A stretch of DNA of 51,729 bases from Methylomonas sp. (GTDB taxonomy: Bacteria; Pseudomonadota; Gammaproteobacteria; Methylococcales; Methylomonadaceae). The translations under genes were made by a program, and so were the position numbers. Below the pieces are notes generated by a model. The model did no database searches and was not told where the DNA came from. It saw only the letters and a program-made list of their open reading frames with translations. Where the stretch lies: positions 1-51,729 of the forward strand of contig JALSLW010000051.1 in assembly GCA_026988155.1 (NCBI GenBank). Reading direction: 5' to 3'. This document shows, piece by piece, positions 1-9,134 of this stretch (positions within the stretch are counted from its first letter, which is position 1; each line of letters opens with the position of its first letter).

Positions 1-115
1 CTGCATAGTATTGGTTTTCATCAACCTGTCATATAAATATTTTATATTTCCCCAAGTAAATTGCTCGAACATTTTCGGCAGTCTATCTTTCTATTTTAAA
101 CTTGGAGATTCTAAT

Positions 116-1201
116 ATGAAGAAATTAATTCTTTCTACTCTACTAGCAACTTTGATGATGGCAGTTTTACCATTAGCTGTTCAAGCTGGCAGTTTTAATC
201 ATAACCTTGAAAAAAAATATCATGCTAAATACCGCCATAAACATTACCATTCCTTTAAAGTTGCTTTATGGGGCGATGAATTTTACAGTGATGACGTTGC
301 AACAAAAGACCTAATGGCTCATCAAACTATTGCATCGATGAATAAGCATCATTTAAGTTTTACCATTTTTGTTGGAGACACTAAAAATGGTCACTCATTA
401 TGTACAGATACGGCTATTGGACAGGATATTGTCGATGTTTTTAATCAGCTTAGAGCGCCAACACTTTATTCGGTAGGTGATAATGAGTGGACTGACTGTC
501 ATAGAATCAGTAATGGCAGCTATGATCCGCTTGAACGCTTGGATTATTTGCGGAGTGTCTTTTTTGATAAAAATACCAGTCAAGGAATACACCCAATAAA
601 TGTTAAGCGTCAAGGTCAGTTAGGAGAGGCTTATAGTGAAAATAGCCGGTTTGTTAAAAATAACGTTGAATTTGTAGCTTTACATATTCCTGGCAGTAAC
701 AGCAATTTAGTTGTAACCAATAAACAATGTACTAAAAAATCTAATCGTACACAGACAGACTGTAATGACGCTTCTGCTGAATACATGATGCGCAATGATA
801 AAAATAAAGAGTGGTTGGAAGATGCTTTTGCTGAGGCAAGAGATAAGCATTATGCAGGTGTTTTGATTGCAATTCAGGCAGATATATTTTCTCCATTTGA
901 ATTAAGCGGTGGTAGGTATAAAGATGATTTTTTACCCCAATTAGATGAAAATAATGGTTATGCTGATTTTTTTCATACATTAATGGCTGAAACTAAAAGC
1001 TATGAGGGACAGGTTTTATTAGTTCACGGAGATTCTCATTATTTTAAATTTGATAAGCCTATGTTTAATGAAGACGGTAGACTAACGTCCAATTTTTCTC
1101 GTGTTGAGGTTTTTGGAAGTAAGGATAACAGTTGGGTCGAAATGACAGTAAACCCAAATTCTGAGAATGTATTTTCTTTTAAGCCAGTAATTTTGAAGTG
1201 A
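116..1201 (+). CDS. Secreted metallophosphoesterase-like protein
   Basis: The predicted 361-residue protein begins with a clear Sec signal peptide (residues 1-24, cleavage after AVQA). The mature part carries spaced motifs like those of calcineurin-type metallophosphoesterases: GDEFY (53-57), GDTK (87-90), GDNEWTDC (111-118, in the place of the usual GNHE block) and HGDSHYF (294-300, in the place of GHxH). The frame is open from base 11, but the ATG at 116 is preferred because GGAG lies just upstream and the signal peptide starts there. It would act in the periplasm or outside the cell; the substrate is unknown. It appears monocistronic, with about 410 bp of repeat-rich DNA downstream. The superfamily is fairly sure, the activity is not. 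Confidence 0.7.
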   Translation: MKKLILSTLLATLMMAVLPLAVQAGSFNHNLEKKYHAKYRHKHYHSFKVALWGDEFYSDDVATKDLMAHQTIASMNKHHLSFTIFVGDTKNGHSLCTDTAIGQDIVDVFNQLRAPTLYSVGDNEWTDCHRISNGSYDPLERLDYLRSVFFDKNTSQGIHPINVKRQGQLGEAYSENSRFVKNNVEFVALHIPGSNSNLVVTNKQCTKKSNRTQTDCNDASAEYMMRNDKNKEWLEDAFAEARDKHYAGVLIAIQADIFSPFELSGGRYKDDFLPQLDENNGYADFFHTLMAETKSYEGQVLLVHGDSHYFKFDKPMFNEDGRLTSNFSRVEVFGSKDNSWVEMTVNPNSENVFSFKPVILK

Positions 1202-1301
1202 TTTCGTTAATATTTAAATTATGGCAATAGCTTTAAGTTGGGGCATGTAAAAATTAAAATGAAGTTTACTTTGCCTCCACTTACTTTAAAGTAATTTGTT
1301 T

Positions 1302-1583
1302 TTTGTCATTCTGATCCGCGAGAGGAGCCTTGCGGGTTGGAATATTGTTTATATACTCAATATTCTCAGCAATCGCTCCATCTCTTGTCTCTATATAAGT
1401 ACCCAAGTATAATTAATTTAACTTTTTACTTGTCTTTTTTACCATTTTAGACCCTGAATAAATAGTTACGTAGCTCGCTATGCGCCTATTTATTCAGGGT
1501 CTAAAATGAAAAAAAATCCTGCGTAAAACTTTTAAATTAATTTTACTTGGGTACTTAGTTATTCTGTTGTTCGAAATGACAAA
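1302..1583. repeat. Nested inverted-repeat element (MITE-like) in the 1202-1612 gap
   Basis: This gap of about 410 bp holds no convincing gene. An outer pair TTTGTCATT (1302-1310) and AATGACAAA (1575-1583) faces inward. Inside it lies a long imperfect palindrome, 1396-1557, whose ends are TAAGTACCC and GGGTACTTA; arms 1396-1421 and 1532-1557 differ at about one position. At its centre, 1443-1465 and 1486-1508 form a perfect 23-bp stem with a 20-nt loop. The outer pair resembles the dispersed TGTCATTCTGA-type repeats of bacterial genomes. The inner hairpin looks like a non-autonomous element inserted into it. No clear target duplication is visible. Confidence 0.6.
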
Positions 1584-1612
1584 GCACACTAAGTTATTAC
1601 CAAAAAAATACA

Positions 1613-2914
1613 TTAATCTTCATTCCAAGTATGAATTTTTTTGTGTATCCGCCTAACGCCAAGCGCAACCAAAAGCAGAACGATTGGAATTGATAGCGCA
1701 GTAGCCAGTGTAGGGTTTATATCAATTTTATCAGATGTATTCGCCGCTTTTGTCATTGAGCCAATAAAGCTGACTATGTAGCTGGTGATTGCTACAATGG
1801 ACAGTCCTTCTACCGTTTCCTGCAGACGCAATTGCATTTTAGCCCGTAAATCCATTGAGGTAAGCAGTGCCTGGTTTTGCCGTTCAATGGCCATATCAAC
1901 ACGGGTACGTAATAGCTGTCCTGCATTGTTGATACGTTTTGATAATGAATTGAAACGTTTGAAAGTGGACGTGCAGGTATTGATAGCCGGTTCCAAGCGT
2001 TTTTTCATAAATTCGCCTATGGTTTGAATTCCCTGAATGCGTTTTTCCCGTAATTCATCGATACGCTGCTCAACTAATTTGTAATAGGCATTGGCAGCTC
2101 CAAAACGATACTGATGGGTCGCTATATTGTTCTCTATTTGAGAGGCTAAAGTTGTTAATTCGTCTAATAAATCACTGTCATTGCCTTTTGAGTTTGCCAT
2201 GGCAGAGGTGATAGAGAGTAACTGATGGTTAGCCTTTTTTAGTTCAGGGGTGAGCTGTTTAGCTATTGGAAACGCGAGCAATGCCATCACGCGGTAAACT
2301 TCAATTTCAAATAAGCGTTGCAGCAAACGGCCAGCCTGTCCTGATTTTAAGTGATCGTCTAGAATCAGGAATCGGCTAAAGCCATCTGCATGTATTTTAA
2401 AATCAGTAAAAGCACGGGCTGCGCCACCGGTTACTTCTGCACCAACCACACAGTTTCCAGAAAAAAAACTGGAAATTGATTGGATACTTGAGACGGATGG
2501 AGTGGATGAATCAATGATTGAGGCGTGAGCTGCAACTATTGTTTTCCCTGGCAGCTGAGTGAGCCAGTCGATAGGGACCAGTTCTATGGCCAGTTTTGAA
2601 AATGGTGCTTCTATATTGTTTTGGTCATAAAAGGAATAGGAACTAAATTCAGCATGCTGTTCCCAGCTAATTTTAAATGAGTCCAGTGTTGCCCGAAAAT
2701 AGGATGCATCTTCTTTAGGCCCAGGAACACCATATCTGTCACATAATTTCTCCAGATGCAAACGCTCCAGATTTCTTTCTTCACTATTGAGTGATAAGGC
2801 AAGAAAGCTGCTAGTTACGGGCAGCTTTAAAGTAATATGGGCCCTAGCATGAACTTCATTATGTAAACTGAAGCGTTGATGATGGTTTTCTGGGATTGGG
2901 AATAAGATTGTCAC
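1613..2914 (-). CDS. DUF3422 family membrane protein
   Basis: The 433-residue protein matches DUF3422 in length and in its N-terminal signature, a histidine- and arginine-containing HNEVHAR segment near residues 18-24. The middle is helical and probably coiled-coil (about 220-360). Two hydrophobic segments near 373-395 and 405-422 end the protein, so it is likely anchored in the inner membrane by its C-terminus. The start is GTG, with no strong ribosome-binding site in front. The family has no established biochemical role. It is separated from the upstream DUF2892 gene by a 181-bp gap with a large hairpin, so shared transcription is doubtful. Confidence 0.8.
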   Translation of the reverse strand: MTILFPIPENHHQRFSLHNEVHARAHITLKLPVTSSFLALSLNSEERNLERLHLEKLCDRYGVPGPKEDASYFRATLDSFKISWEQHAEFSSYSFYDQNNIEAPFSKLAIELVPIDWLTQLPGKTIVAAHASIIDSSTPSVSSIQSISSFFSGNCVVGAEVTGGAARAFTDFKIHADGFSRFLILDDHLKSGQAGRLLQRLFEIEVYRVMALLAFPIAKQLTPELKKANHQLLSITSAMANSKGNDSDLLDELTTLASQIENNIATHQYRFGAANAYYKLVEQRIDELREKRIQGIQTIGEFMKKRLEPAINTCTSTFKRFNSLSKRINNAGQLLRTRVDMAIERQNQALLTSMDLRAKMQLRLQETVEGLSIVAITSYIVSFIGSMTKAANTSDKIDINPTLATALSIPIVLLLVALGVRRIHKKIHTWNED

Positions 2915-2992
2915 GCGCTGGCCGTAGATTTTAAATATGGACTAGATGGGGTTGGCCAGTCATAATGAACGGCTGAATATGTGTTAGTAAAT

Positions 2993-3057
2993 CAACTCGC
3001 AACAAATAACTCTGCAGTATTGCATTGTATTTTTGCGGAGTTATTTGTAGCAAGTTG
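2993..3057. repeat. Long imperfect hairpin between DUF2892 and DUF3422 genes
   Basis: Arms 2993-3015 and 3035-3057 are complementary at 20 of 23 positions around a 19-nt loop. It lies between two minus-strand genes. It could terminate the DUF2892 transcript or be a remnant of a small repeat element; no clear U-tract follows it on the minus strand. Confidence 0.6.
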
Positions 3058-3095
3058 TATAAGGTGAATACTTCCCTGTATTTTTTCGGCATGGC

Positions 3096-3326
3096 TTACT
3101 TTGTTGTTTCTGATGTGTCACAGGTGTTTTTATCCATTGCTGCATAGGCAGGACAAAAGCGAGAGTAGCCTGTTGCAATTAAAACGATTCCTGCAACAAG
3201 AAGGATGATCTTTGCAGTAAATATTGAGATAAATAATAGGATTGAACCTGCAATTAAGCGCATGCTACTGTCTTTATCACCGACATTAATTTCAAATTTA
3301 ACTAAACGTTTATAATCAAAACTCAT
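3096..3326 (-). CDS. Small DUF2892 (YgaP-like) inner membrane protein
   Basis: This 76-residue protein has a short cytoplasmic N-terminus, two adjoining hydrophobic helices (about 22-55) and a C-terminal CPAY...TC block with two cysteines, which is the pattern of the DUF2892 / YgaP transmembrane domain. In other bacteria the domain occurs alone or fused to rhodanese; here it stands alone. The ATG is preceded by a good AGAGG ribosome-binding site. The function is unknown beyond membrane location. It is divergent from uvrD, so the 95-bp gap 3327-3421 should carry both promoters. Confidence 0.8.
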   Translation of the reverse strand: MSFDYKRLVKFEINVGDKDSSMRLIAGSILLFISIFTAKIILLVAGIVLIATGYSRFCPAYAAMDKNTCDTSETTK

Positions 3327-3421
3327 TGTACCTACCTCTTTTTTTATGAAGATGCCCTTTAATAGGGTCCATTTAACCTACTCAATATACACAGCCTGCA
3401 AAAATGTGCAAGCAATAAACA

Positions 3422-5587
3422 ATGGATAAAAATATTTCACTAATTGATTCTTTAAATGATGCGCAGCGTCTGGCTGTATCTGCACCTAACCGGTCCATGC
3501 TGATTTTAGCTGGTGCGGGGAGTGGAAAAACGCGTGTTCTGGTACACAGAATAGGCTGGCAGATACAGGTAGAAGGGTTGTCTATTCATAACATTCTGGC
3601 GGTTACTTTCACCAATAAGGCCGCCAAGGAAATGCGTGGGCGTATTGAGGATTTGCTGAATATTTCTGCACATTCCATGTGGATTGGCACTTTTCATGGG
3701 ATTGCCCACCGCCTGCTAAGACGGCATGCAAAGCAGGCCAAATTGCCTGATACTTTTCAAGTGATGGATTCCGATGATCAGCTTAGAATAATTAAGCGTC
3801 TGGTAAAAAGCTTAAATATAGATGATACAAAATGGCCTCCTAAGCAAATGATGTGGTTTATTAATGCTCAAAAGGACGAGGGTATCCGAGCTAGGCATAT
3901 GATTGAGCCAAACGATATTTTTCAGCGTGTACAGCTGCAGATCTATAAAGCCTATGAAGCAATTTGTGACCGTTCAGGCTTAGTAGATTTTGCTGAATTA
4001 TTGCTTAGAGCTCATGAATTATTGCGCGATAACGAAGATGTCTTACAGTTTTATCAGGATAGGTTTAAACAGGTGCATGTTGATGAGTTTCAGGATACTA
4101 ATACCATTCAATATGCTTGGCTGCGCTTATTGACAGAAGGTAGGGACAATTTATTTGTGGTGGGGGATGATGATCAGTCTATCTATGGCTGGCGAGGTGC
4201 AAAAATAGAAAATTTATACAATTTTCAGTCACATTATCCTAATCATCAAGTGATTAAATTAGAGCAGAATTACCGTTCCACAGGCAATATTCTTAAGTCA
4301 GCGAATGCCCTAATAGCAAAAAATGATTCACGGATGGGTAAGGAGCTATGGACTGACTCTGGTGATGGTGAATTGATTTCTTTATACACAGCCTTTAATG
4401 AGCAGGACGAAGCCTATTTTGTAGTCGAAAAAATTAGGAAGTGGGTGGCTGATGGCGGTTTGCGTCAGGATATTGCCATTTTGTATCGTTCTAATGCCCA
4501 GTCAAGACAGTTTGAAGAGAAATTAATGGCCACAGGAACACCTTATCGAGTGTACGGCGGTTTGCGATTTTTTGAGCGAATGGAGGTTAAAAATGCCCTG
4601 GCCTATTTGCGTATAATGTCCAACCATAATGATGATGCCTCTTTTGAAAGGGTGGTCAATACTCCAACACGAGGTGTAGGGGCAAAATTAATTGATAATA
4701 TTCGGCTTTTAGCCAGAGAAAATGAAATATCTTTATGGCAGGCCTCTGTAGAGCTGATTAATCAAAATAAATTGACACCTAGGGCTGGCAATGCCTTAAA
4801 AGGCTTTCTAGATCTGATTAAACGTTTGGGTGAAGAAGCTAAAGGAAAAGAATTGTTTGACAAAGTAAAGCTGATCGTTGAAAAAAGCGGTCTCGTCGAA
4901 GCTTATAAGAAAGAAAAAGGTGAGAAAGGCGAAACAAGAATAGAAAACCTGGAAGAATTGGCCAATGCAGCCCGTTTATTTGATTTTGATGAGGACAATG
5001 AAGAGAACCTGAATGAGCTGGATATGTTTCTTGCTCATGCAGCACTTGAGTCGGGTGATATGCAGGGAGATGATTACGAAGACTGTGTACAGCTAATGAC
5101 TTTGCATTCAGCAAAAGGACTAGAATTTAAGCTTGTTTTTCTGGTTGGGTTGGAAGAAGGCCTGTTTCCATCTCAACAGTCTACCGATGATGTTGGCAGG
5201 CTAGAAGAAGAACGCAGGCTTTGCTACGTAGGGATAACTCGGGCTATGGAACAGCTAATTATTACCCATGCCGAATCAAGACGTTTATATGGCAAGGAAA
5301 CCTACCCGCGTCCGTCACGTTTTTTAAAAGAAATTCCGGCTGAATTTATTCAGGAAATTCGAATTCGGGCAAATGTTACCCGGCCTGTTGCCGCCGTTAA
5401 AAAAAGTTCATCGCTTCCGCAGGCAGGAACTTATAGACTGGGGCAGCGGGTAAAGCATATAAAGTTTGGTGAGGGAGTGGTATTGCAGATGGAAGGAGAG
5501 GGTGCACAGGAAAGAGTGCAGATTAACTTTCAGAATGTAGGTTTAAAGTGGCTGATGCTGTCTTATGCTAAGCTTGAAGTATTATAA
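3422..5587 (+). CDS. uvrD: DNA helicase II UvrD
   Basis: A 721-residue superfamily 1A 3'-5' helicase, the same size as E. coli UvrD. All helicase motifs are present: Walker A GAGSGKT (31-37), motif II DEFQDTN (221-227), motif III GDDDQSIYGWRGA (248-260), motif IV QNYRST (282-287), and the C-terminal TLHSAKGLEF and VGITRAM motifs. It unwinds DNA in nucleotide excision and mismatch repair. The C-terminus ends in a KxGxGxV-type Tudor-like segment (RVKHIKFGEGVV), typical of UvrD/PcrA and used for RNA polymerase contact. Rep or PcrA are alternatives, but size and tail favour UvrD. A hairpin follows the stop codon directly. Confidence 0.95.
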   Translation: MDKNISLIDSLNDAQRLAVSAPNRSMLILAGAGSGKTRVLVHRIGWQIQVEGLSIHNILAVTFTNKAAKEMRGRIEDLLNISAHSMWIGTFHGIAHRLLRRHAKQAKLPDTFQVMDSDDQLRIIKRLVKSLNIDDTKWPPKQMMWFINAQKDEGIRARHMIEPNDIFQRVQLQIYKAYEAICDRSGLVDFAELLLRAHELLRDNEDVLQFYQDRFKQVHVDEFQDTNTIQYAWLRLLTEGRDNLFVVGDDDQSIYGWRGAKIENLYNFQSHYPNHQVIKLEQNYRSTGNILKSANALIAKNDSRMGKELWTDSGDGELISLYTAFNEQDEAYFVVEKIRKWVADGGLRQDIAILYRSNAQSRQFEEKLMATGTPYRVYGGLRFFERMEVKNALAYLRIMSNHNDDASFERVVNTPTRGVGAKLIDNIRLLARENEISLWQASVELINQNKLTPRAGNALKGFLDLIKRLGEEAKGKELFDKVKLIVEKSGLVEAYKKEKGEKGETRIENLEELANAARLFDFDEDNEENLNELDMFLAHAALESGDMQGDDYEDCVQLMTLHSAKGLEFKLVFLVGLEEGLFPSQQSTDDVGRLEEERRLCYVGITRAMEQLIITHAESRRLYGKETYPRPSRFLKEIPAEFIQEIRIRANVTRPVAAVKKSSSLPQAGTYRLGQRVKHIKFGEGVVLQMEGEGAQERVQINFQNVGLKWLMLSYAKLEVL

Positions 5588-5610
5588 TAGGGGGCGGCGC
5601 ATCCCCCTAT
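5587..5610 (+). terminator. Hairpin after uvrD, likely terminator
   Basis: ATAGGGGG and CCCCCTAT form a perfect 8-bp stem with an 8-nt loop, beginning at the last base of the uvrD stop codon. A T-run (CTTTTT) comes only some 12 nt later, so it is a weak intrinsic terminator, possibly serving both converging transcripts. Confidence 0.5.
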
Positions 5611-5643
5611 GTACATCTCGCCTTTTTAATCTTTAAAGTAGGG

Positions 5644-5790
5644 TTAAATAGTAACGAATACGATTGTAATAGCCAGCAGTATCATAAAAACAAAGTCAAC
5701 GATGAGTGGGTTGGGAATTGCCCCCCGCTCTCTTTTATTATTAGCCGAAAGTTTATTTTTATGAGAAGCAGGTGCATTATTTTTTGTCAT
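5644..5790 (-). CDS. Small single-span membrane protein, hypothetical
   Basis: Starting from the ATG at 5790, this frame encodes 48 residues: a lysine- and asparagine-rich N-terminus, then one strongly hydrophobic helix near the C-terminus (about residues 27-48, VDFVFMILLAITIVFVTI). A longer start in the same frame (5844, 66 residues) only adds polar sequence. No family was recognised and no strong ribosome-binding site is visible. The charged head plus clean membrane helix makes it a plausible small membrane protein. It converges on uvrD. The 5845-6112 stretch upstream holds nothing recognisable apart from AT-rich promoter-like sequence. Confidence 0.4.
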   Translation of the reverse strand: MTKNNAPASHKNKLSANNKRERGAIPNPLIVDFVFMILLAITIVFVTI

Positions 5791-6139
5791 TTTATTATTC
5801 TTGTTTTCTAAGTGATTGCTGATAATAGAATTGAATAATACCAACTGAGTTATTGTTTGGCAATGTTCAGCTTAAGTTCATATAATAAAAAAAAGTGGCT
5901 GACGGCTTAATGTATTGAAAAAAAATAAATTTTCAATGGCTTAGGGTGAGCATAAAAAACCAGTTATCCACCATTATTGACTCGTGAGTGGTCAATATCT
6001 AAAAAATCATTCTTAAATAATGAGGTTTTGCCACATTTTCAGAGACAGAATCTTTGTGAATAGCATTAGGACTTGTGTACAGCTATATCGTCTCCAGCCT
6101 ATCTGATATTATATGTCTAAATTTTTTTTAGGAGCACAA

Positions 6140-6835
6140 GTGGTTTTAGACAATGCCCCCAGTTGGCAAAAAGTACTGGCATCAGAGTTTGATGCAGACT
6201 ACATGCAGGTGCTTAAAAAATTTTTACGTGCTGAAAAAGATGCGCAGAAAGTGATTTACCCGTATTCATCTAATTGGTTTCATGCTCTTGAGATTACGCC
6301 ACTGGATAATGTGAAAGTGGTCATTTTGGGGCAGGATCCTTATCATCAGGCTGGACAAGCCCATGGCCTATGTTTTTCAGTTTTGCCAGGGATTAAAACG
6401 CCACCCTCATTAGTGAATATTTTTAAGGAGCTGGAAACAGATTTAGGAATCGTTGCGGTTAATCATGGCTATTTGGAGAGCTGGGCAAAACAGGGCGTAT
6501 TGCTGCTCAATGCTGTTTTAACGGTGGAAGATTCCAAACCAAATGCTCATCAAGGTAAAGGCTGGGAATTATTAACGGATAAAATTATTGAAACAGTCAA
6601 TGCAGAATGCGAACATGTAGTTTTTTTGTTGTGGGGAAGCTATGCTCAAAAAAAGGGGGCCATGATTGATACGGTAAGGCATTGTGTATTGAAGGCGCCT
6701 CACCCCTCACCACTATCAGCCTACCGCGGTTTTTTTGGCTGTCAGCATTTTAGCCAGGCCAATGATTATTTAAAGCAGCACAATAAACTGCCTGTTGAGT
6801 GGCAGCTGCCTCATGATCTCTCAACTGAAATTTAA
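6140..6835 (+). CDS. ung: Uracil-DNA glycosylase (family 1)
   Basis: It removes uracil from DNA. The water-activating motif GQDPYH (Asp at residue 66 from this start; Asp64 in E. coli) and the C-terminal [14 protein letters not shown]-intercalation loop are intact, and the length of 231 residues matches E. coli Ung (229). The frame also has an ATG at 6113, but that has no ribosome-binding site, whereas GTG at 6140 follows AGGAG by 5 nt and aligns with the E. coli N-terminus. GTG is therefore preferred. A T8 run (6122-6129) lies between the two possible starts. The 3' end overlaps the end of the convergent potassium-channel gene by 4 bp. Confidence 0.92.
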   Translation: MVLDNAPSWQKVLASEFDADYMQVLKKFLRAEKDAQKVIYPYSSNWFHALEITPLDNVKVVILGQDPYHQAGQAHGLCFSVLPGIKTPPSLVNIFKELETDLGIVAVNHGYLESWAKQGVLLLNAVLTVEDSKPNAHQGKGWELLTDKIIETVNAECEHVVFLLWGSYAQKKGAMIDTVRHCVLKAPHPSPLSAYRGFFGCQHFSQANDYLKQHNKLPVEWQLPHDLSTEI

Positions 6836-8421
6836 CTTAATCTGCTTTTTTTGATCTGGTCTTGAAAATGCTCAATTGAATATTTTCTACCTAATACCAC
6901 AATCATGTCCTCAGTCTGTAATTCAAAGTATTTTTCAGGGTTAAAATAAAAATGCTGATCCATAACTTTATAGCGATTACGTCGTTTTTGATGGATTTTA
7001 TTGGCACTGATGACACCTACCAAGGTCAGTTTTCTTTTCTCAAAATTGATGTCCACGATTTTCTGATTTTCCAGTAAAGAATTTGGATAGACGACCAAGG
7101 TTTCCAGCTGAATTTGCTTTTGTCCCTGCAGGATCCCTAATATCGCTTCAAATGCAACGGGTTGTCCAACATATTCAGCTGCCAGCAAGCCCGCAATTTG
7201 AAAAGGCTGAATCACATTATTTGCGCCTGCCTGATATAGTTTTTTAACATTATCTTCTCTGTTGGCGCGGGCGATAATATTAATGTCAGAATTTAGAAAA
7301 CGGCTGGTCAGGGTTATATAGACATTGCTTACATCATTGCCTGTAGTGCATAAAATAGCGGTTGCACCTGTGTTAATGCCTGCATTGAGCAGTACAGAGT
7401 TTTTACTGGCATCATCCTGTATATAAAGATAATGTTTTTCTTTGGCCAATGAAATACTGTTTTCATCATTATCGAGGATGATGAAGGGTTGCTGATCTTT
7501 TTCAAATTGTGATGCAATTTCTTGACCTACTCTGCCAAAGCCACAGATAATGATGAAATCGTTAAACCGGTTTAATTCAGCATAGGTTTGATTTTCTCGC
7601 AAAGTATGCATCTTGTCATTAAAGGCAGAAACAATAATCGAAGTGAAGAATGACAGTACTCCAAGTCCTGTAAGAATAAGTGCAATAGTTACAATTCTGC
7701 CGCCAAATGTTTGCGGTGTAATATCCCCGTAGCCAACGGTAGACATAGTGACTATAGACCAATAAAAAGCATCATATAAATGGCGGATATTGCCGCCACT
7801 GGAATTATTTTCGAATAAATAAATGGCAATAGTGGAAATAAAAACCAGAAAACCCAAAAATATGGCTAAAGTAATGAGTTCAAAGCGTTTACTGGATAAA
7901 ACATCGGCAAAAACTTTAATGCTGTTTGAATAGCGGAACAGTTTAAACAAACGGAAAATCAGCAATATCCGTAAAATTCTTAACGGCCGGTAGCTTGGCA
8001 GAATTGCCAGTAAATCAATAATGGCAAAAAGTGAAAGCATGTATCTCAGCTTTTTCGCGGTTACCATTTTTAGCGTTTTTAGTGTACTGAATGAGGTGTT
8101 TAAGTATTCTGTTTTTTCATATTCTTTTATGATGATAAGGTGAGAATCAGAGTATAGCCAAGCCCTTAATAAATATTCAGTGATGAATACGGTAACAACA
8201 CACTGCTCAAAAAACTCACCGGCGCTATTGAGTTCATGTTCAACATTGTAAACCAGAAAGAAAACGCTCAGCATAACCAGGCAAATCATAAAAATATCAA
8301 AATATGATTTCATTTTGCTCTGAGGGTTTTCTAGCAGATTATAAAAAAACTGTTTGCTCTGCTGATAATAAACAGATGTCTTTAATAAGTAGGCGAAATA
8401 GACTAGGGGTTTTGCAAGCAT
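6832..8421 (-). CDS. Voltage-gated-type potassium channel with RCK/TrkA-N domain
   Basis: The 529-residue protein has an N-terminal membrane domain of about six helices. Residues 145-164 are an arginine-rich S4-like segment, and TVGYGD (218-223) is the K+ selectivity filter. A cytoplasmic RCK domain follows, with the nucleotide-binding GFGRVGQ loop (284-290), then a TrkA-C-like C-terminal part. It should be a ligand-gated inner-membrane K+ channel of the Kch / ion-transport family. Its ATG overlaps the stop of the upstream SDR gene (TAATG), so translation is coupled. It is the last gene of a three-gene minus-strand unit. Confidence 0.88.
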   Translation of the reverse strand: MLAKPLVYFAYLLKTSVYYQQSKQFFYNLLENPQSKMKSYFDIFMICLVMLSVFFLVYNVEHELNSAGEFFEQCVVTVFITEYLLRAWLYSDSHLIIIKEYEKTEYLNTSFSTLKTLKMVTAKKLRYMLSLFAIIDLLAILPSYRPLRILRILLIFRLFKLFRYSNSIKVFADVLSSKRFELITLAIFLGFLVFISTIAIYLFENNSSGGNIRHLYDAFYWSIVTMSTVGYGDITPQTFGGRIVTIALILTGLGVLSFFTSIIVSAFNDKMHTLRENQTYAELNRFNDFIIICGFGRVGQEIASQFEKDQQPFIILDNDENSISLAKEKHYLYIQDDASKNSVLLNAGINTGATAILCTTGNDVSNVYITLTSRFLNSDINIIARANREDNVKKLYQAGANNVIQPFQIAGLLAAEYVGQPVAFEAILGILQGQKQIQLETLVVYPNSLLENQKIVDINFEKRKLTLVGVISANKIHQKRRNRYKVMDQHFYFNPEKYFELQTEDMIVVLGRKYSIEHFQDQIKKSRLS

Positions 8422-9134
8422 TATTTTTTAAACTGAATGACCTTGTTGGCAGGGTTTAGGTTAATTTCATCAATCACACTGTTACTATTAGAGTCTAGTA
8501 TGTAACTTACAGTTTTGGCAATGTCTTCAGCTAATAAAGCATGTGTTGCGCCATCACCTGGCTGAAAAGATAAACCGTCAAAAAAAGGTGTTTTTACCAT
8601 GCCCGGATTAATGAGTGATACACGGACGGAACTGGTTCCGCATTCATCCCTTAAGGCCTGAGTAAATCCGCGCAAGGCAAATTTGCTGGCGCAGTAAATG
8701 GAACCCTTTCTGCTGCCTTGCAAGGCAGCTTCTGAGCCAATATAAATCAAATTACTCTGGGACCTTCTTTTTAAATTAGGGAGAAGCGCACGTGTGATAA
8801 AGGCCTGACTGGTAAAGTTAACTGTCATCATTTTCTCAATTTGAGCAAATGAAAATTGCTCTATTGCACCAAATTGCCCATATCCAGCTGAAAATATAAC
8901 GCCATCCAACGCAGGAAATGCTTTTCCGAGAGTTTTTAAGGTAACTGGTATTTGCTCAGGCTGGGATAAGTCCAGTTCTATAAAGCTAAAATTCTGACAG
9001 CTGACTTTAAATTTTGTGCAATCTCTTGAAGTACCGATTACAGTATGGCCATCGAGCAGCAATTGTCTTGCAATGGCGCGGCCAATGCCAGAACTGGCTC
9101 CAGTGACGAGCAGTGTTCTTTTTACAGTGTGCAT
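8421..9134 (-). CDS. Short-chain dehydrogenase/reductase (SDR)
   Basis: A classical 237-residue SDR: cofactor-binding TGASSGIG near the N-terminus, a GSEA-type catalytic serine segment, and the active-site YCASK (Y-x3-K). The substrate cannot be read from sequence. The 5' end overlaps the radical SAM gene by 13 bp and the 3' end overlaps the channel gene by 1 bp, so the three are almost certainly one transcript. The link to the spore-photoproduct-lyase-like protein may be functional, but this is inference. Confidence 0.85.
   Translation of the reverse strand: MHTVKRTLLVTGASSGIGRAIARQLLLDGHTVIGTSRDCTKFKVSCQNFSFIELDLSQPEQIPVTLKTLGKAFPALDGVIFSAGYGQFGAIEQFSFAQIEKMMTVNFTSQAFITRALLPNLKRRSQSNLIYIGSEAALQGSRKGSIYCASKFALRGFTQALRDECGTSSVRVSLINPGMVKTPFFDGLSFQPGDGATHALLAEDIAKTVSYILDSNSNSVIDEINLNPANKVIQFKK

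Noticed and set aside
1396-1557. CRISPR or attC-like integron site in the palindromic element
   Set aside because: Only one unit is present; there is no repeat-spacer pattern and no integrase or cas gene.
5865-5881. TGGCAATGTTCAGC as a sigma-54 site before ung
   Set aside because: The GG to GC spacing is 9 instead of 10 bases, which the factor does not tolerate well.
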